NCBI GenBank assembly: GCA_000421085.1
Contig: ATWE01000023.1
Span: forward strand, 1-64,000
Direction: 5' to 3'
Source: Ensifer sp. USDA 6670
GTDB taxonomy: Bacteria > Pseudomonadota > Alphaproteobacteria > Rhizobiales > Rhizobiaceae
DNA: 64,000 nucleotides
Each line of letters opens with the position of its first letter. Position 1 is the first letter of the stretch. A program made the translations under genes and the position numbers. The notes beneath the pieces are model-generated. The model was not told the origin of the DNA. It ran no database searches and was given only the letters and a program-made list of their open reading frames with translations. Of this stretch, positions 23,259 to 30,898 are shown one piece after another.

Positions 23259-24152
23259 TTATTGGCGCAGGTAGTCGAGAAGCCCGCGGGCAAGGGCATC
23301 GAAAACCACGCGGCAACGTGGCGTCGCACGGAGATTTTCGTGCATTACGAGCCATGTCTCGAGTTTCAGTTCAAAGGCATCCGTCAGCACGTGCATGAGA
23401 TCCGGGTCACGGGCGGCAATCGCGTTTTGGCAAATGCCGATGCCGAAGCCGGCGCGGATCGCCGCGAGTTGAGCAAGGTTGCTATCGGCTTTGAAAGCGA
23501 AGCGCCCGATCGGCAAGTCCGGTGCCCTTCCTATGATGGAGCGGATCGCTGGCGTTTCCCGGTCATAGCCAATCACGCTGTGGCGGGAGAGATCTTCGAG
23601 GTTCCGCGGTATCCCACGGCGCTCCAGATAGGAGCGATGCGCATGGAAGCCGAGCGGAACCGCACCGATATGGCGCGCAACCAGCGCCTCCTGTACCGGC
23701 GCCACCATGCGCACAGCGATATCCGCCTCCTGGCGGAGCAAGTCTTCGACGACATCCGATGCGGAAAGTTCGACGGAGAGCTCCGGGTGCTCCCTGTGCA
23801 ATTCGGCGAGGATCGGGGGCAGGACTTCAACGCCGATGACCTCGCTGGCGCTGATACGGACCGTTCCGCCGATCGCACCGTGTTGTCCGGATGCGGCACG
23901 CAACAGGGCTGCAGCTGTCGCTGCCAAGGTCTCGGCATAGGGCCGCAGCTCCAGCGCGGCGTCGGTCGGCATCAATCCGTGCGGCGAACGCGTGAAGAGC
24001 GGAAACCCCACCGACGTCTCCAAGGCATCTATGTGCCGGCCAACGGTCGGCTGGGTCAGGCCGAGTTGGCGCGCCGCGGCCGATAGCGAGCGCTCGCGCA
24101 ACACCATGAGAAAGGTGCGGTAGAAATCCCAACTCGGCTCAACGCGGTTCAT
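23259..24152 (-). CDS. LysR-family transcriptional regulator
   Basis: 297 residues. The N-terminal winged helix (RSLSAAARQLGLTQPTVGRHIDALE at about 20-44) and a type 2 periplasmic-binding effector domain identify the family. It is convergent with gyrA and divergent from the NAD(P)-dependent epimerase-like gene. The 90-bp divergent spacer carries a dyad that is a good candidate operator, so the neighbour is the probable target. The inducer is unknown. Confidence 0.92.
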   Translation of the reverse strand: MNRVEPSWDFYRTFLMVLRERSLSAAARQLGLTQPTVGRHIDALETSVGFPLFTRSPHGLMPTDAALELRPYAETLAATAAALLRAASGQHGAIGGTVRISASEVIGVEVLPPILAELHREHPELSVELSASDVVEDLLRQEADIAVRMVAPVQEALVARHIGAVPLGFHAHRSYLERRGIPRNLEDLSRHSVIGYDRETPAIRSIIGRAPDLPIGRFAFKADSNLAQLAAIRAGFGIGICQNAIAARDPDLMHVLTDAFELKLETWLVMHENLRATPRCRVVFDALARGLLDYLRQ

Positions 24153-24184
24153 GCATTTTAGTATAGCGGCAAGACCTATTTAGA

Positions 24185-24205
24185 CAATTCCGTTTAACCG
24201 AATTG
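24185..24205. promoter_or_regulatory. Near-palindromic candidate LysR operator
   Basis: A 21-bp imperfect palindrome with outer arms CAATTC and GAATTG around a TTTAA centre lies in the divergent spacer between the LysR gene and the epimerase-like gene. About 17 of 21 positions are symmetric, as expected for a dimer-binding site. Confidence 0.6.
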
Positions 24206-24242
24206 CGGCCGATGCTCCGTTCGTCAAGCGATGGAGAGAATG

Positions 24243-25283
24243 ATGAGCGCGACAAAGGAGAATACAGGAACGGTCCTGGTGCTGGGTGCGACAGGCGGAA
24301 TCGGTGGAGCCGTGGCGCGAAGCCTGAATGCGCGTGGGTGGAAAGTCCGGGCACTGAACCGCAATGCTGCGAAGGTATCCGCAGAAGTGCCGGCCTTCGA
24401 GTGGATTCAAGGCGATGCGATGAACGCAGCGGATGTTCGTGCCGCGGCGGAGGGAGTGGGGTTCATCGTTCATGCGGTCAATCCGCCCGGTTACCGCGAT
24501 TGGGAACGCCTGGCGCTGCCGATGCTCGACAACACCATAGCTGCAGCCAGACAGGTTGCCGCCCGCATCGCGTTGCCGGGCACGATATATAACTTCGGTC
24601 CCGACGCTTTCCCAGTTCCTCGTGAGGATTCACCGCAGCGGCCACTGACGAAGAAGGGGGCGATTCGCAAGGAAATGGAGGCCCGTCTGAAAGCCGCCTC
24701 TGAGGAAGGCACCGGCGTGGTCATCCTCAGGGCGGGGGATTTCTTCGGGCCGAATGCCGGGAATAACTGGTTCTCTCAGGGGCTGGTGAAGCCTGGAAAG
24801 CCGCTGACGACGGTAACGTATCCCGGCGCGAAAGGGGTCGGGCACCAATGGGCCTATTTGCCGGACGTGGCGGAGACGATGACACGCCTGATCGAGCGTG
24901 CGGAAACTCTCCCGCCTTTCGCCGTCTACCATATGCGCGGGTTCTTCGACGCTGAAGGCACCGGGATGATCGCCGCGATCAGACGCGCGGCGGACAGGCC
25001 GCACCTAAGGGTCCGGACCTTTCCTTGGTGGCTCGTCAGACTGGCGTCTCCCTTCGTCCCGTTTTTTCGGGAACTTAAGGAGATGCGCTATCTGTGGCGG
25101 AAGCCGCTTGAAATGCGCAACGATCGCCTGATCGCGCTGCTGGGTGAGGAGCCGCATACGCCGTTCGACCAAGCCGTTGCAACGACGCTTGCGTCCCTTG
25201 GTTGCCTGCGCAGTGAAACGAGCAACAATTTCCCCGCCGAGCCACGCGGCAATGCGCTGGGAAGTGAATTCGTCAGTTCTTGA
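24243..25283 (+). CDS. NAD(P)-dependent epimerase/dehydratase-like protein
   Basis: 346 residues with an N-terminal Rossmann motif (VLVLGATGGIGGAVA), a VNPPGY loop and the YLPDVAETMTRLIE segment typical of atypical extended SDRs (NmrA/epimerase-like). The start at 24243 is preferred because GGAG at 24233-24236 lies 6 bases upstream; the ATG at 24231 overlaps that site. Substrate unknown. Divergent from a LysR gene that probably controls it. Its end overlaps the convergent transglycosylase gene by 11 bp. Confidence 0.85.
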   Translation: MSATKENTGTVLVLGATGGIGGAVARSLNARGWKVRALNRNAAKVSAEVPAFEWIQGDAMNAADVRAAAEGVGFIVHAVNPPGYRDWERLALPMLDNTIAAARQVAARIALPGTIYNFGPDAFPVPREDSPQRPLTKKGAIRKEMEARLKAASEEGTGVVILRAGDFFGPNAGNNWFSQGLVKPGKPLTTVTYPGAKGVGHQWAYLPDVAETMTRLIERAETLPPFAVYHMRGFFDAEGTGMIAAIRRAADRPHLRVRTFPWWLVRLASPFVPFFRELKEMRYLWRKPLEMRNDRLIALLGEEPHTPFDQAVATTLASLGCLRSETSNNFPAEPRGNALGSEFVSS

Positions 25284-26286
25284 AAACGACACAGGCGCCG
25301 CCGCTCTTTCGTATGGCGGCGCAAAGCTGCTCGGCTTCGGCGCGCGTCTGCCGGCCGATGCGGGCCGCGTAGCGGCGCCTGGATCCGAAGCTGGCATTGC
25401 GCTCGCGGACCAGAACTGCCTTTTCGCTGTTGATCGGAGCGGGCAATCTTTTCACGGCATTCAGGAACAGCCGCTGTGCCATGGATTTCTGATAATGGGC
25501 CGAAAGCTGAACGCCCCACGGCGCCCAGACGGCTTCATCGGCGATAACCAGCTCGCGCAAGCGCCGCGTATTGGCGAGCGCGACGCAGCCATCGAGGAAG
25601 CTTTTGTCCTTGTCGAGTTCGATGCTGAGCGACTTCGGTGGATTGTCGCGCCAGTCCTCGACGGAATAGGCGGTGATCGCCAGCACGTAATCCCGCGTTT
25701 CATAGGGTAAGCGGTCCTTTTCCAGGAAGCGCTCCAGGCCTGCTTCGCCGGCATTGTAGGCCGCTGCCGCAAAACCGAGATTGCCATAACGGGACTTGAG
25801 CTCGCTCAGATATTCGGCGGATTTGCCCAGCGCCGCCACCGCGTTGAAGCTGTCCGACAGGCCGCGCAGCTTTGCCGTCGCGGGCATGAACTGGGCAATT
25901 CCTTCTGCGCCTTTCGGGCTGATGGCGTCCGGCTGGAAAAGGCTTTCACGCCAGATCAGACGGGCGAAGAAAGCGGCGGGCAGGTCGTTCGCCTTGGCAT
26001 AATGTTCGATGATGCCGCAGACGTCCCGGGCGAAATTGTCGGAGCTGATGCAGAGACGGAGGAACGGGTTTTCTGTGGACACCCCAGAGTAGAGGCATTT
26101 CCGCGGCGGAGCCGGCGCGTCGGTGCGTGCCTCCGCCGGGCCGGCGTGGGCGGAGACAAAACACATGGCAACGGACAATACCGCCGCAGCGAAGCGCGCC
26201 GGACGGTCCTTTAGGGTGCTCCGGATGCGGCTTGTGCCTGCCTTTTCGTATTCGACCATGCGGCCCTCGGCGACCAACGAGTGCAT
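25273..26286 (-). CDS. Lytic transglycosylase with SPOR-like C-terminus
   Basis: 337 residues. A signal segment (FAAAVLSVAMCFVSAHAGPAEA) precedes an SLT catalytic domain with the glutamate in LIWRESLFQPDAISPKGAEG, then GIAQFMPATA and AAAYNAGEAGLERFL. The last 55 residues (RRYAARIGRQTRAEAEQLC, then a GGACVVFKN end) resemble a SPOR peptidoglycan-binding repeat. It would cleave glycan strands in the periplasm. An internal ATG at 26259 is an alternative start. Confidence 0.88.
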   Translation of the reverse strand: MHSLVAEGRMVEYEKAGTSRIRSTLKDRPARFAAAVLSVAMCFVSAHAGPAEARTDAPAPPRKCLYSGVSTENPFLRLCISSDNFARDVCGIIEHYAKANDLPAAFFARLIWRESLFQPDAISPKGAEGIAQFMPATAKLRGLSDSFNAVAALGKSAEYLSELKSRYGNLGFAAAAYNAGEAGLERFLEKDRLPYETRDYVLAITAYSVEDWRDNPPKSLSIELDKDKSFLDGCVALANTRRLRELVIADEAVWAPWGVQLSAHYQKSMAQRLFLNAVKRLPAPINSEKAVLVRERNASFGSRRRYAARIGRQTRAEAEQLCAAIRKSGGACVVFKN

Positions 26287-26332
26287 ATTGATAGCATCTT
26301 CGTTGCGGACGAGAAATCGGGCTGCAAGGCTT

Positions 26333-26842
26333 TCAGTCGGGAGAACCGGTGCGCAGGATCAGTTGCATGAAGGTGAGGTCGAGCCAGCGGCCGAATTTTG
26401 TGCCGACCTCCTTCATTTGGCCGGTCTCACGAAAACCGAGTTGCTCATGGAGACGGATCGACGGCAGGTTTCCCGACTCTATCCCCGCGATCATCACGTG
26501 CTTGCCAAGTGCTTCGGCCCGATCGATGAGCTCGAGCATCAGCGCCCGGCCTATGCCGCCGCCGCGCTTGTCGGCCCGCACATAGACCGAGTGCTCGACC
26601 GTGTGCCGGTATCCGTCGAAGGCGCGCCACTCGCCAAAGGAGGCGTAGCCGACGACCTCGCCGTCAAGGGAAAGGGCGGCAAGCACCGGGAAACCCGCAG
26701 CGTTCTGTGCTTTCAGCCAGGATTTCCGATTGGCGACGTCGACAAGGGTTTCGTTCCAGATCGCCGTCGTGTTCGCCACGGCGTCATTGTAGATCGCGCA
26801 TATCGCCGGAAGATCGGTTTCGGCGGCGTCTCTGATTTCCAT
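26333..26842 (-). CDS. GNAT N-acetyltransferase, phosphinothricin-acetyltransferase-like
   Basis: 169 residues. The pattern IYNDAVANTTAIWNE, YASFGEWRAFDGYRHTVEHSVYV, the acetyl-CoA loop KRGGGIGRALM and IESGNLPSIRLHEQLGF is that of the Bar/Pat/YncA group, which acetylates phosphinothricin, methionine sulfoximine or related amino-acid analogues. Physiological substrate not determinable from sequence. Confidence 0.88.
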   Translation of the reverse strand: MEIRDAAETDLPAICAIYNDAVANTTAIWNETLVDVANRKSWLKAQNAAGFPVLAALSLDGEVVGYASFGEWRAFDGYRHTVEHSVYVRADKRGGGIGRALMLELIDRAEALGKHVMIAGIESGNLPSIRLHEQLGFRETGQMKEVGTKFGRWLDLTFMQLILRTGSPD

Positions 26843-26901
26843 ACTCTTCCTCCGGGTCCAGCGGACTCGTCAGCTCAACAGCCCGAAATCTCTTTTGTCC
26901 A

Positions 26902-27696
26902 TTAACCGCTCAGCTCCGTGGCGGCAATCGCGGCCACTGCCAAAGAGCTTTCCGGACTTTCTCCATCGCCAAGGAACCAGGCCGCCGACAGGCCGGCATA
27001 GGCGATGATCCACTGAAGAAGCCTCTTCGGGTCCAGCCGCGCCTCACGGGCGACGATTGCAAGCTGTCTGGACAGGCGCCCAGGCGCGGTTACCACGGGA
27101 AGCTCCGGATTGCAGAAGAGATTGGCATAATCGAAACCGCGATCGCCACAGAGGCCCTTGGGATCTATGGCCAGCCAGCCCCGGGCATCGAAGTCGAGAA
27201 TGTTGCCGTGGTGAATGTCTCCATGCAGGACGGTCGAGACATCAGGCGTGGATAGGAGATGTTGGGCAGCATCTGCGCAGGTCCTGAGAATACCGCCATG
27301 GATGCGGGCTGCAGGGGCCAGCGCCTGGAACCAGCGCTCGAGCGGCGCGAGACCCGCCGGCGGTGAGGGCCGTTGTGCATGCAGCATGGCAACGGTGCGG
27401 CAGGCGATCCGGGTGGCATCGTCGTCGCTGCCGGTCATCGCCATATGAAAAAGCGACCGGCGGCTATCCGACCGTTCGAGGAGGATGGCGCTATCGGTTG
27501 CGGCATAAACCTTGGCGACGCCGTGACCATCCCACCATCGCATCAACTGCCCACCAAATTTTTCCTCCGGCTCGTCTGCCACCTTGAGCATCGCCGGCAG
27601 GCCGCGCCAGCGAACTGGCAGCAGCCGGCTCGTCCGCGTGAGGATAGGGTCGCCCGCGGGCTCGAGAGACCATTTATCGATGAAGGACGTGAACAT
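26902..27696 (-). CDS. Aminoglycoside phosphotransferase-fold kinase (APH(6)-like)
   Basis: 264 residues. The catalytic loop LHGDIHHGN (about 157-165) and the metal-binding IDPKG (177-181) match the APH/streptomycin 6-kinase group; the N-terminus (LTRTSRLLPVRWRGLPAMLKV) also follows APH(6). Chromosomal homologues are common in rhizobia, and resistance is not implied. A small-molecule kinase of unknown substrate is the safe reading. Confidence 0.85.
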   Translation of the reverse strand: MFTSFIDKWSLEPAGDPILTRTSRLLPVRWRGLPAMLKVADEPEEKFGGQLMRWWDGHGVAKVYAATDSAILLERSDSRRSLFHMAMTGSDDDATRIACRTVAMLHAQRPSPPAGLAPLERWFQALAPAARIHGGILRTCADAAQHLLSTPDVSTVLHGDIHHGNILDFDARGWLAIDPKGLCGDRGFDYANLFCNPELPVVTAPGRLSRQLAIVAREARLDPKRLLQWIIAYAGLSAAWFLGDGESPESSLAVAAIAATELSG

Positions 27697-27724
27697 CCGG
27701 GCAGCATAATCGATTCGCTGCGCG

Positions 27725-27753
27725 AGGAGCCCCGCGCATTGGGCGGGGCTCCT
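27725..27753 (-). terminator. Hairpin after the OYE gene
   Basis: An 11-bp perfect stem (AGGAGCCCCGC / GCGGGGCTCCT) with a 7-nt loop lies 15 bp past the stop of the flavin oxidoreductase gene. No U-tract on the minus strand. Confidence 0.5.
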
Positions 27754-27767
27754 TCCTCTTATCGACT

Positions 27768-28889
27768 TCAGGCGACGTTTTCGAGCGACGGATAATCCGT
27801 ATAGCCCTTGGCGCCGCCGCCATAGAAGGTCGCCTGATCCGGCGCATTTAGAGGCACGTTGTCTCTCAAACGACGAACGAGATCCGGATTGGAGATGAAG
27901 GGTTTGCCGAAGGCAACCAGATCGGCTTCGCCGCTTTCGACCGCCTTCAGCGCCAGATCGCGATCGTAACCGTTGTTCGTCATCCAGGCCGCCCTACCGC
28001 CGGCGGCTGCGTAGGCGGCACGGAGGCTTTTGTAATCGAAGCGCCGGTCACCCTGCTGATGGTCGCGCGCCCCACCGGTAGCGCCCTCGATCACGTGCAC
28101 ATAGGCGAGCGGATGGCGGGCCAGGCCCTCGGCGACATAGGTGAAAAGCGGCTGCGGGTCCGGGTCGAAGGCGTCGTTGGCGGGGGTCACGGGAGAGATG
28201 CGGATCCCGACCCGGCCAGCGCCGATCTCCTTGGTAACGGCATCGACTACCTCAAAGAGAAAGAGGGCGCGGTTCTCGATCGAGCCGCCGTAGGCGTCCG
28301 TGCGTTCATTGGAGCCGGAGCGCAGGAACTGGTCGATCAGATAGCCGTTGGCAGCATGGATCTCAACGCCGTCGAAGCCGGCTTCGATCGCGGCCCGAGA
28401 GGCTTTGCGATAATCCTCGACGATGCCGGCGATCTCCGCCAGTTCGAGCGCCCTCGGTTCGGAGGTTTCGGCAAAGCTGCCTGTCCCGTCGGGATTGACG
28501 AGGTAGGTCTTCGATTTGGCGCGGATCGCGGAAGGGGCGACCGGCTTGCCGCCCTGCGGCTGGAGCGAGTCGTGGGATATCCGTCCGACATGCCACATCT
28601 GCACGACGATCTTGCCACCGGCTTTGTGAACCGAGTCCGTGACCTTGCGCCAGCCGGCGATGGCCTCCGGTTTGTAAAGCCCCGGCACGTCGGCATAGCC
28701 CTGGCCCTGGTGACTTATTGCCGTCGCTTCGGTGATCAGCAGCCCGGCGGATGCGCGCTGCTCGTAATAGGCGACGTTAAGATCATTGGGCACCGCCTGG
28801 GGCGAGCGGTTCCGGGTCAGGGGTGCCATCACCACGCGGTTGCTGAGGCTGATATCGCCGACCGCGATCGGATCGAAGAGAGACGCCAT
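27768..28889 (-). CDS. Old yellow enzyme-family NADH:flavin oxidoreductase (N-ethylmaleimide reductase-like)
   Basis: 373 residues with the OYE signatures NRVVMAPLTRNRS, YYEQRASAGLLITEATAIS, FDGVEIHAANGYLIDQFL and RTDAYGGSIENR. FMN-dependent enzymes of this group reduce activated alkenes, nitro compounds and nitrate esters. It lies 49 bp downstream of a cysteine-containing ArsR-type regulator on the same strand, pointing to an electrophile-responsive operon. The AAAGGA site before the ATG supports the start. Confidence 0.94.
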   Translation of the reverse strand: MASLFDPIAVGDISLSNRVVMAPLTRNRSPQAVPNDLNVAYYEQRASAGLLITEATAISHQGQGYADVPGLYKPEAIAGWRKVTDSVHKAGGKIVVQMWHVGRISHDSLQPQGGKPVAPSAIRAKSKTYLVNPDGTGSFAETSEPRALELAEIAGIVEDYRKASRAAIEAGFDGVEIHAANGYLIDQFLRSGSNERTDAYGGSIENRALFLFEVVDAVTKEIGAGRVGIRISPVTPANDAFDPDPQPLFTYVAEGLARHPLAYVHVIEGATGGARDHQQGDRRFDYKSLRAAYAAAGGRAAWMTNNGYDRDLALKAVESGEADLVAFGKPFISNPDLVRRLRDNVPLNAPDQATFYGGGAKGYTDYPSLENVA

Positions 28890-28938
28890 GAATTGTCCTT
28901 TCCATTGCGGTTGAGACTTGGGAGGAAGTGGAGGGTAA

Positions 28939-29229
28939 TCACAGATCGCCGATGGTCTTCAGAAACGCTGCTATGGTTTCCTCATTGCGCCGGTAGAAGA
29001 CCCATTGTCCCACGCGGCGGGTCGTCACCAGACCGGCGCGTTGCAGCACGGCGAGATGAGATGAAACCGTCGACTGCGAGAGGCCGCATCTTTCGAACTG
29101 CCCTGCACAGACGCCCATGTCGAGCGGATGCTCCTGGCTGGAGAAATGCGCCTGCGGCTCCTTCAGCCAAGTCAGGATTTCCATGCGCATCGGGTGCGCC
29201 AGTGCTTTCAGAATTTCGTCTCTATCCAT
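28939..29229 (-). CDS. ArsR-family regulator upstream of the OYE gene
   Basis: 96 residues with the ArsR winged helix (ALAHPMRMEILTWL, LSQSTVSSHLAVLQRAGLV). Two cysteines flank the recognition region (VCAGQFERCGLSQS), suiting a thiol-based sensor of electrophiles or oxidants rather than a metal sensor; there is no ELCVCDL metal site. By position it corresponds to S. meliloti SMc01226. A perfect AT-rich palindrome 26 bp upstream of its start is the likely operator. Confidence 0.88.
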   Translation of the reverse strand: MDRDEILKALAHPMRMEILTWLKEPQAHFSSQEHPLDMGVCAGQFERCGLSQSTVSSHLAVLQRAGLVTTRRVGQWVFYRRNEETIAAFLKTIGDL

Positions 29230-29254
29230 CGTATTTCGGCGTATTTAGTTTCTT

Positions 29255-29268
29255 CGATATATATATCG
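29255..29268 (-). promoter_or_regulatory. Perfect palindrome, candidate ArsR operator
   Basis: CGATATATATATCG is a perfect 14-bp palindrome 26-39 bp upstream of the arsR start. Its AT core could also form the -10 element, so a bound repressor would block the arsR-OYE operon. Confidence 0.55.
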
Positions 29269-29353
29269 CTAAAATTCGATACAGAAAGTCACAACGTCGT
29301 GAATGCTTTGGGCCACAAATGAAGTGGGCCATAAATGCAGAGCAAACCTCGGA

Positions 29354-29385
29354 CAAAAAAAGAGGGCCACAAGAAACTTGGGCCC
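29354..29385 (-). terminator. Terminator of the arsR-proximal AbcR copy
   Basis: GGGCC(C) pairs with GGCCC around a short A/T-rich loop, then TCTTTTTTT on the minus strand. Confidence 0.85.
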
Positions 29386-29470
29386 TTTCAGTTGTGAAGG
29401 TTTCAAACCTCCAGAGGGGAACAGCTGCTGCAGCGGCTGGGGAGGAGAAAGCCGCTAGATGCACCAGCTG
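29354..29470 (-). ncRNA. abcR2: AbcR small RNA, copy nearer arsR (AbcR2 by position)
   Basis: A trans-acting Hfq-dependent sRNA of about 117 nt. On the minus strand a promoter (TTGAAA 29499-29504, 17-bp spacer, CATATC 29476-29481) predicts a start near 29470. A hairpin stem AGCGGC/GCCGCT displays the loop sequence TCTCCTCCC, an anti-Shine-Dalgarno motif, followed by a second pyrimidine-rich segment (TTCCCCTCTGG). It ends in a GGGCCCAAG...GGCCC stem with seven T residues. Location between arsR and lsrB is that of the S. meliloti AbcR1/AbcR2 pair (SmrC16/SmrC15), which silence ABC-transporter mRNAs. Which copy is 1 or 2 is from memory of gene order. Confidence 0.88.
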
Positions 29471-29475
29471 AAAAA

Positions 29476-29504
29476 GATATGGGCAAGGCCGTAGCCGCTT
29501 TCAA
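29476..29504 (-). promoter_or_regulatory. Promoter of the arsR-proximal AbcR copy
   Basis: Minus-strand -35 TTGAAA and -10 CATATC with a 17-bp spacer, placed so that transcription starts about at 29470, the right edge of the repeated segment. Confidence 0.7.
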
Positions 29505-29553
29505 TAGCCGTTCCCAAGATTTTCGCAACTGAGGGCTGTGGGGCTCCAACAGG

Positions 29554-29587
29554 CAAAAAAAGAGGGCCACAAGAAAAACTTGGGCCC
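29554..29587 (-). terminator. Terminator of the lsrB-proximal AbcR copy
   Basis: GGGCCCAAG stem with loop of T/C residues and GGCCC, followed by TCTTTTTTT on the minus strand; two extra loop bases compared with the other copy. Confidence 0.85.
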
Positions 29588-29676
29588 TTGTAGTTGTGAA
29601 GGTAATTAAAACCTCCAGAGGGGAACAGCTGCTGCGGTGGCACTGGGAGGAGAAGCCACCAAAGATGCATCAGCTG
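29554..29676 (-). ncRNA. abcR1: AbcR small RNA, copy nearer lsrB (AbcR1 by position)
   Basis: The second tandem copy, starting exactly 200 bp from the first and about 123 nt long. The loop TCTCCTCCC, the segment from CAGCAGCTG through CCTCTGGAGG, and the terminator are nearly identical to the first copy, whereas the first stem is GGTGGC/GCCACC instead of AGCGGC/GCCGCT. These are compensatory changes that prove pairing. Promoter TTGCCG (29705-29710), 17-bp spacer, CATACC (29682-29687). It has its own terminator, so the two copies are independent transcription units. In S. meliloti AbcR1 is the copy expressed in growing cells; assignment here is positional. Confidence 0.88.
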
Positions 29677-29681
29677 GGTGT

Positions 29682-29710
29682 GGTATGCTGCTTTTTTGGG
29701 CTGTCGGCAA
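29682..29710 (-). promoter_or_regulatory. Promoter of the lsrB-proximal AbcR copy
   Basis: Minus-strand -35 TTGCCG and -10 CATACC separated by 17 bp; differs in sequence from the promoter of the other copy, consistent with separate regulation. Confidence 0.65.
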
Positions 29711-29882
29711 TCATTTAATATGCATGACAGCCATGCCGTTTGCGCATCCCTGCCCATTTTTGCGGCGCACAAGAATGCGGTCTCCCAGGGGGTTCGCCCT
29801 CTGGGCGAAAAGAACCAATTAATAACAGCAACTTACGCGGAATTTTGGCAATTGCTCACTAATCGGGCAATTGAACGGATCG

Positions 29883-30791
29883 TCAAAAGTTCCAGTTTCT
29901 CGCTTTGGCGACGATGTAATCGCGGAAGACTTTCAGCTTCGCCGCGTTCTTCAGTTCGTCCGGATAGCAGAAATAGGTATCGAACGAGGGGATATCGGCG
30001 CTTATCGGCAGTTGAATGAGGCCGGGATCGCGGCCGACGATATAGTCCGGAAGCATGGCGATGCCGATGCCGAGCAGGCAGGCGCGCTTGATCGATGTCT
30101 GGCTGTTGATCTGCAGATGCGAAATGCGCGGATTGTCGGAATCGCGTCCGGCAATCTCCAGCCAGTTCACGTCGAGCAGATAGTTGGGGGCGGGCTCGCC
30201 GAAGGTGATGATCCGGTGATTGTCGAGGTCGTCAAGCGACTGCGGCTCGCCATATTTGTTGATGTATGACGGCGCGGCATAGACATGCATGTGCACGGTG
30301 AAGAGCTTGCGCTGGATCAGATCCGACTGCTGCGGCTGCCGCAGCCTGATGGCGCAGTCCGCATGACGCATGTTCACGTCCAGTTCCTCGTTGTCGAGGA
30401 TGAGCTGTACCTGGATTTCCGGATACAACGACATGAATTCCTGGATCTTGTCGGTCAGCCACCCCTGGCCGAGGCCGACCGTCGTCGTGATCCGCAGCTT
30501 GCCGCTTGGCTTGTCCGTCGTCTCACTAAGCTGGGCCTTGACGCTTTCGAGCTTCATCAGCACGTCGTGCGCCGTGCGATAGAGCATTTCGCCCTGTTCG
30601 GTCAGGATAAGGCCACGGGCGTGCCGGTGGAAGAGCTTGATACCGACGTCCTGCTCGAGGGAACTGACCTGCCGGCTGATCGCCGACTGCGAAAGGTGGA
30701 GTTTGTCTGCCGCGTGCGTGAACGAGCCAGCCTCGGCCGCCGCATGGAAAATGCGCAGTTTGTCCCAGTCCAGCGACATAGAATCCCCCAT
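29883..30791 (-). CDS. lsrB: LysR-type regulator LsrB (VtlR homologue)
   Basis: 302 residues: winged helix at about 11-70 (DKLRIFHAAAEAGSFTHAAD, SAISRQVSSLEQDVG) and a LysR effector domain. Cysteines at 146, 238 and 275 could serve redox sensing. Position between the AbcR pair and trxB identifies it with S. meliloti SMc01225/LsrB, needed for effective alfalfa nodules and oxidative-stress and LPS gene control. Its relatives in Brucella and Agrobacterium (VtlR) directly activate an abcR gene, so the adjacent sRNAs are plausible targets. The start at 30791 (MGDSM) or the internal ATG five codons later are both possible. Confidence 0.9.
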   Translation of the reverse strand: MGDSMSLDWDKLRIFHAAAEAGSFTHAADKLHLSQSAISRQVSSLEQDVGIKLFHRHARGLILTEQGEMLYRTAHDVLMKLESVKAQLSETTDKPSGKLRITTTVGLGQGWLTDKIQEFMSLYPEIQVQLILDNEELDVNMRHADCAIRLRQPQQSDLIQRKLFTVHMHVYAAPSYINKYGEPQSLDDLDNHRIITFGEPAPNYLLDVNWLEIAGRDSDNPRISHLQINSQTSIKRACLLGIGIAMLPDYIVGRDPGLIQLPISADIPSFDTYFCYPDELKNAAKLKVFRDYIVAKARNWNF

Positions 30792-30898
30792 AAAGGCTCA
30801 GCCGGAGAAGCTTGCCACTTTCTCCGGAGACGACCGATGCATCTGTTCCCACTCAGAGCCGCGCCCCCGATCCCGGCGCGCGCCCCGTTTAGCAGCTT

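Noticed and set aside
29354-29676. Two-copy 120-bp direct repeat as IS remnant or CRISPR
   Set aside because: Each copy has its own promoter and terminator and a covarying stem; best explained as two AbcR sRNAs.
29784-29809. Hairpin TTCGCCC-TCT-GGGCGAA downstream of lsrB
   Set aside because: Could end lsrB transcription but has no U-tract on the minus strand; not strong enough to list.
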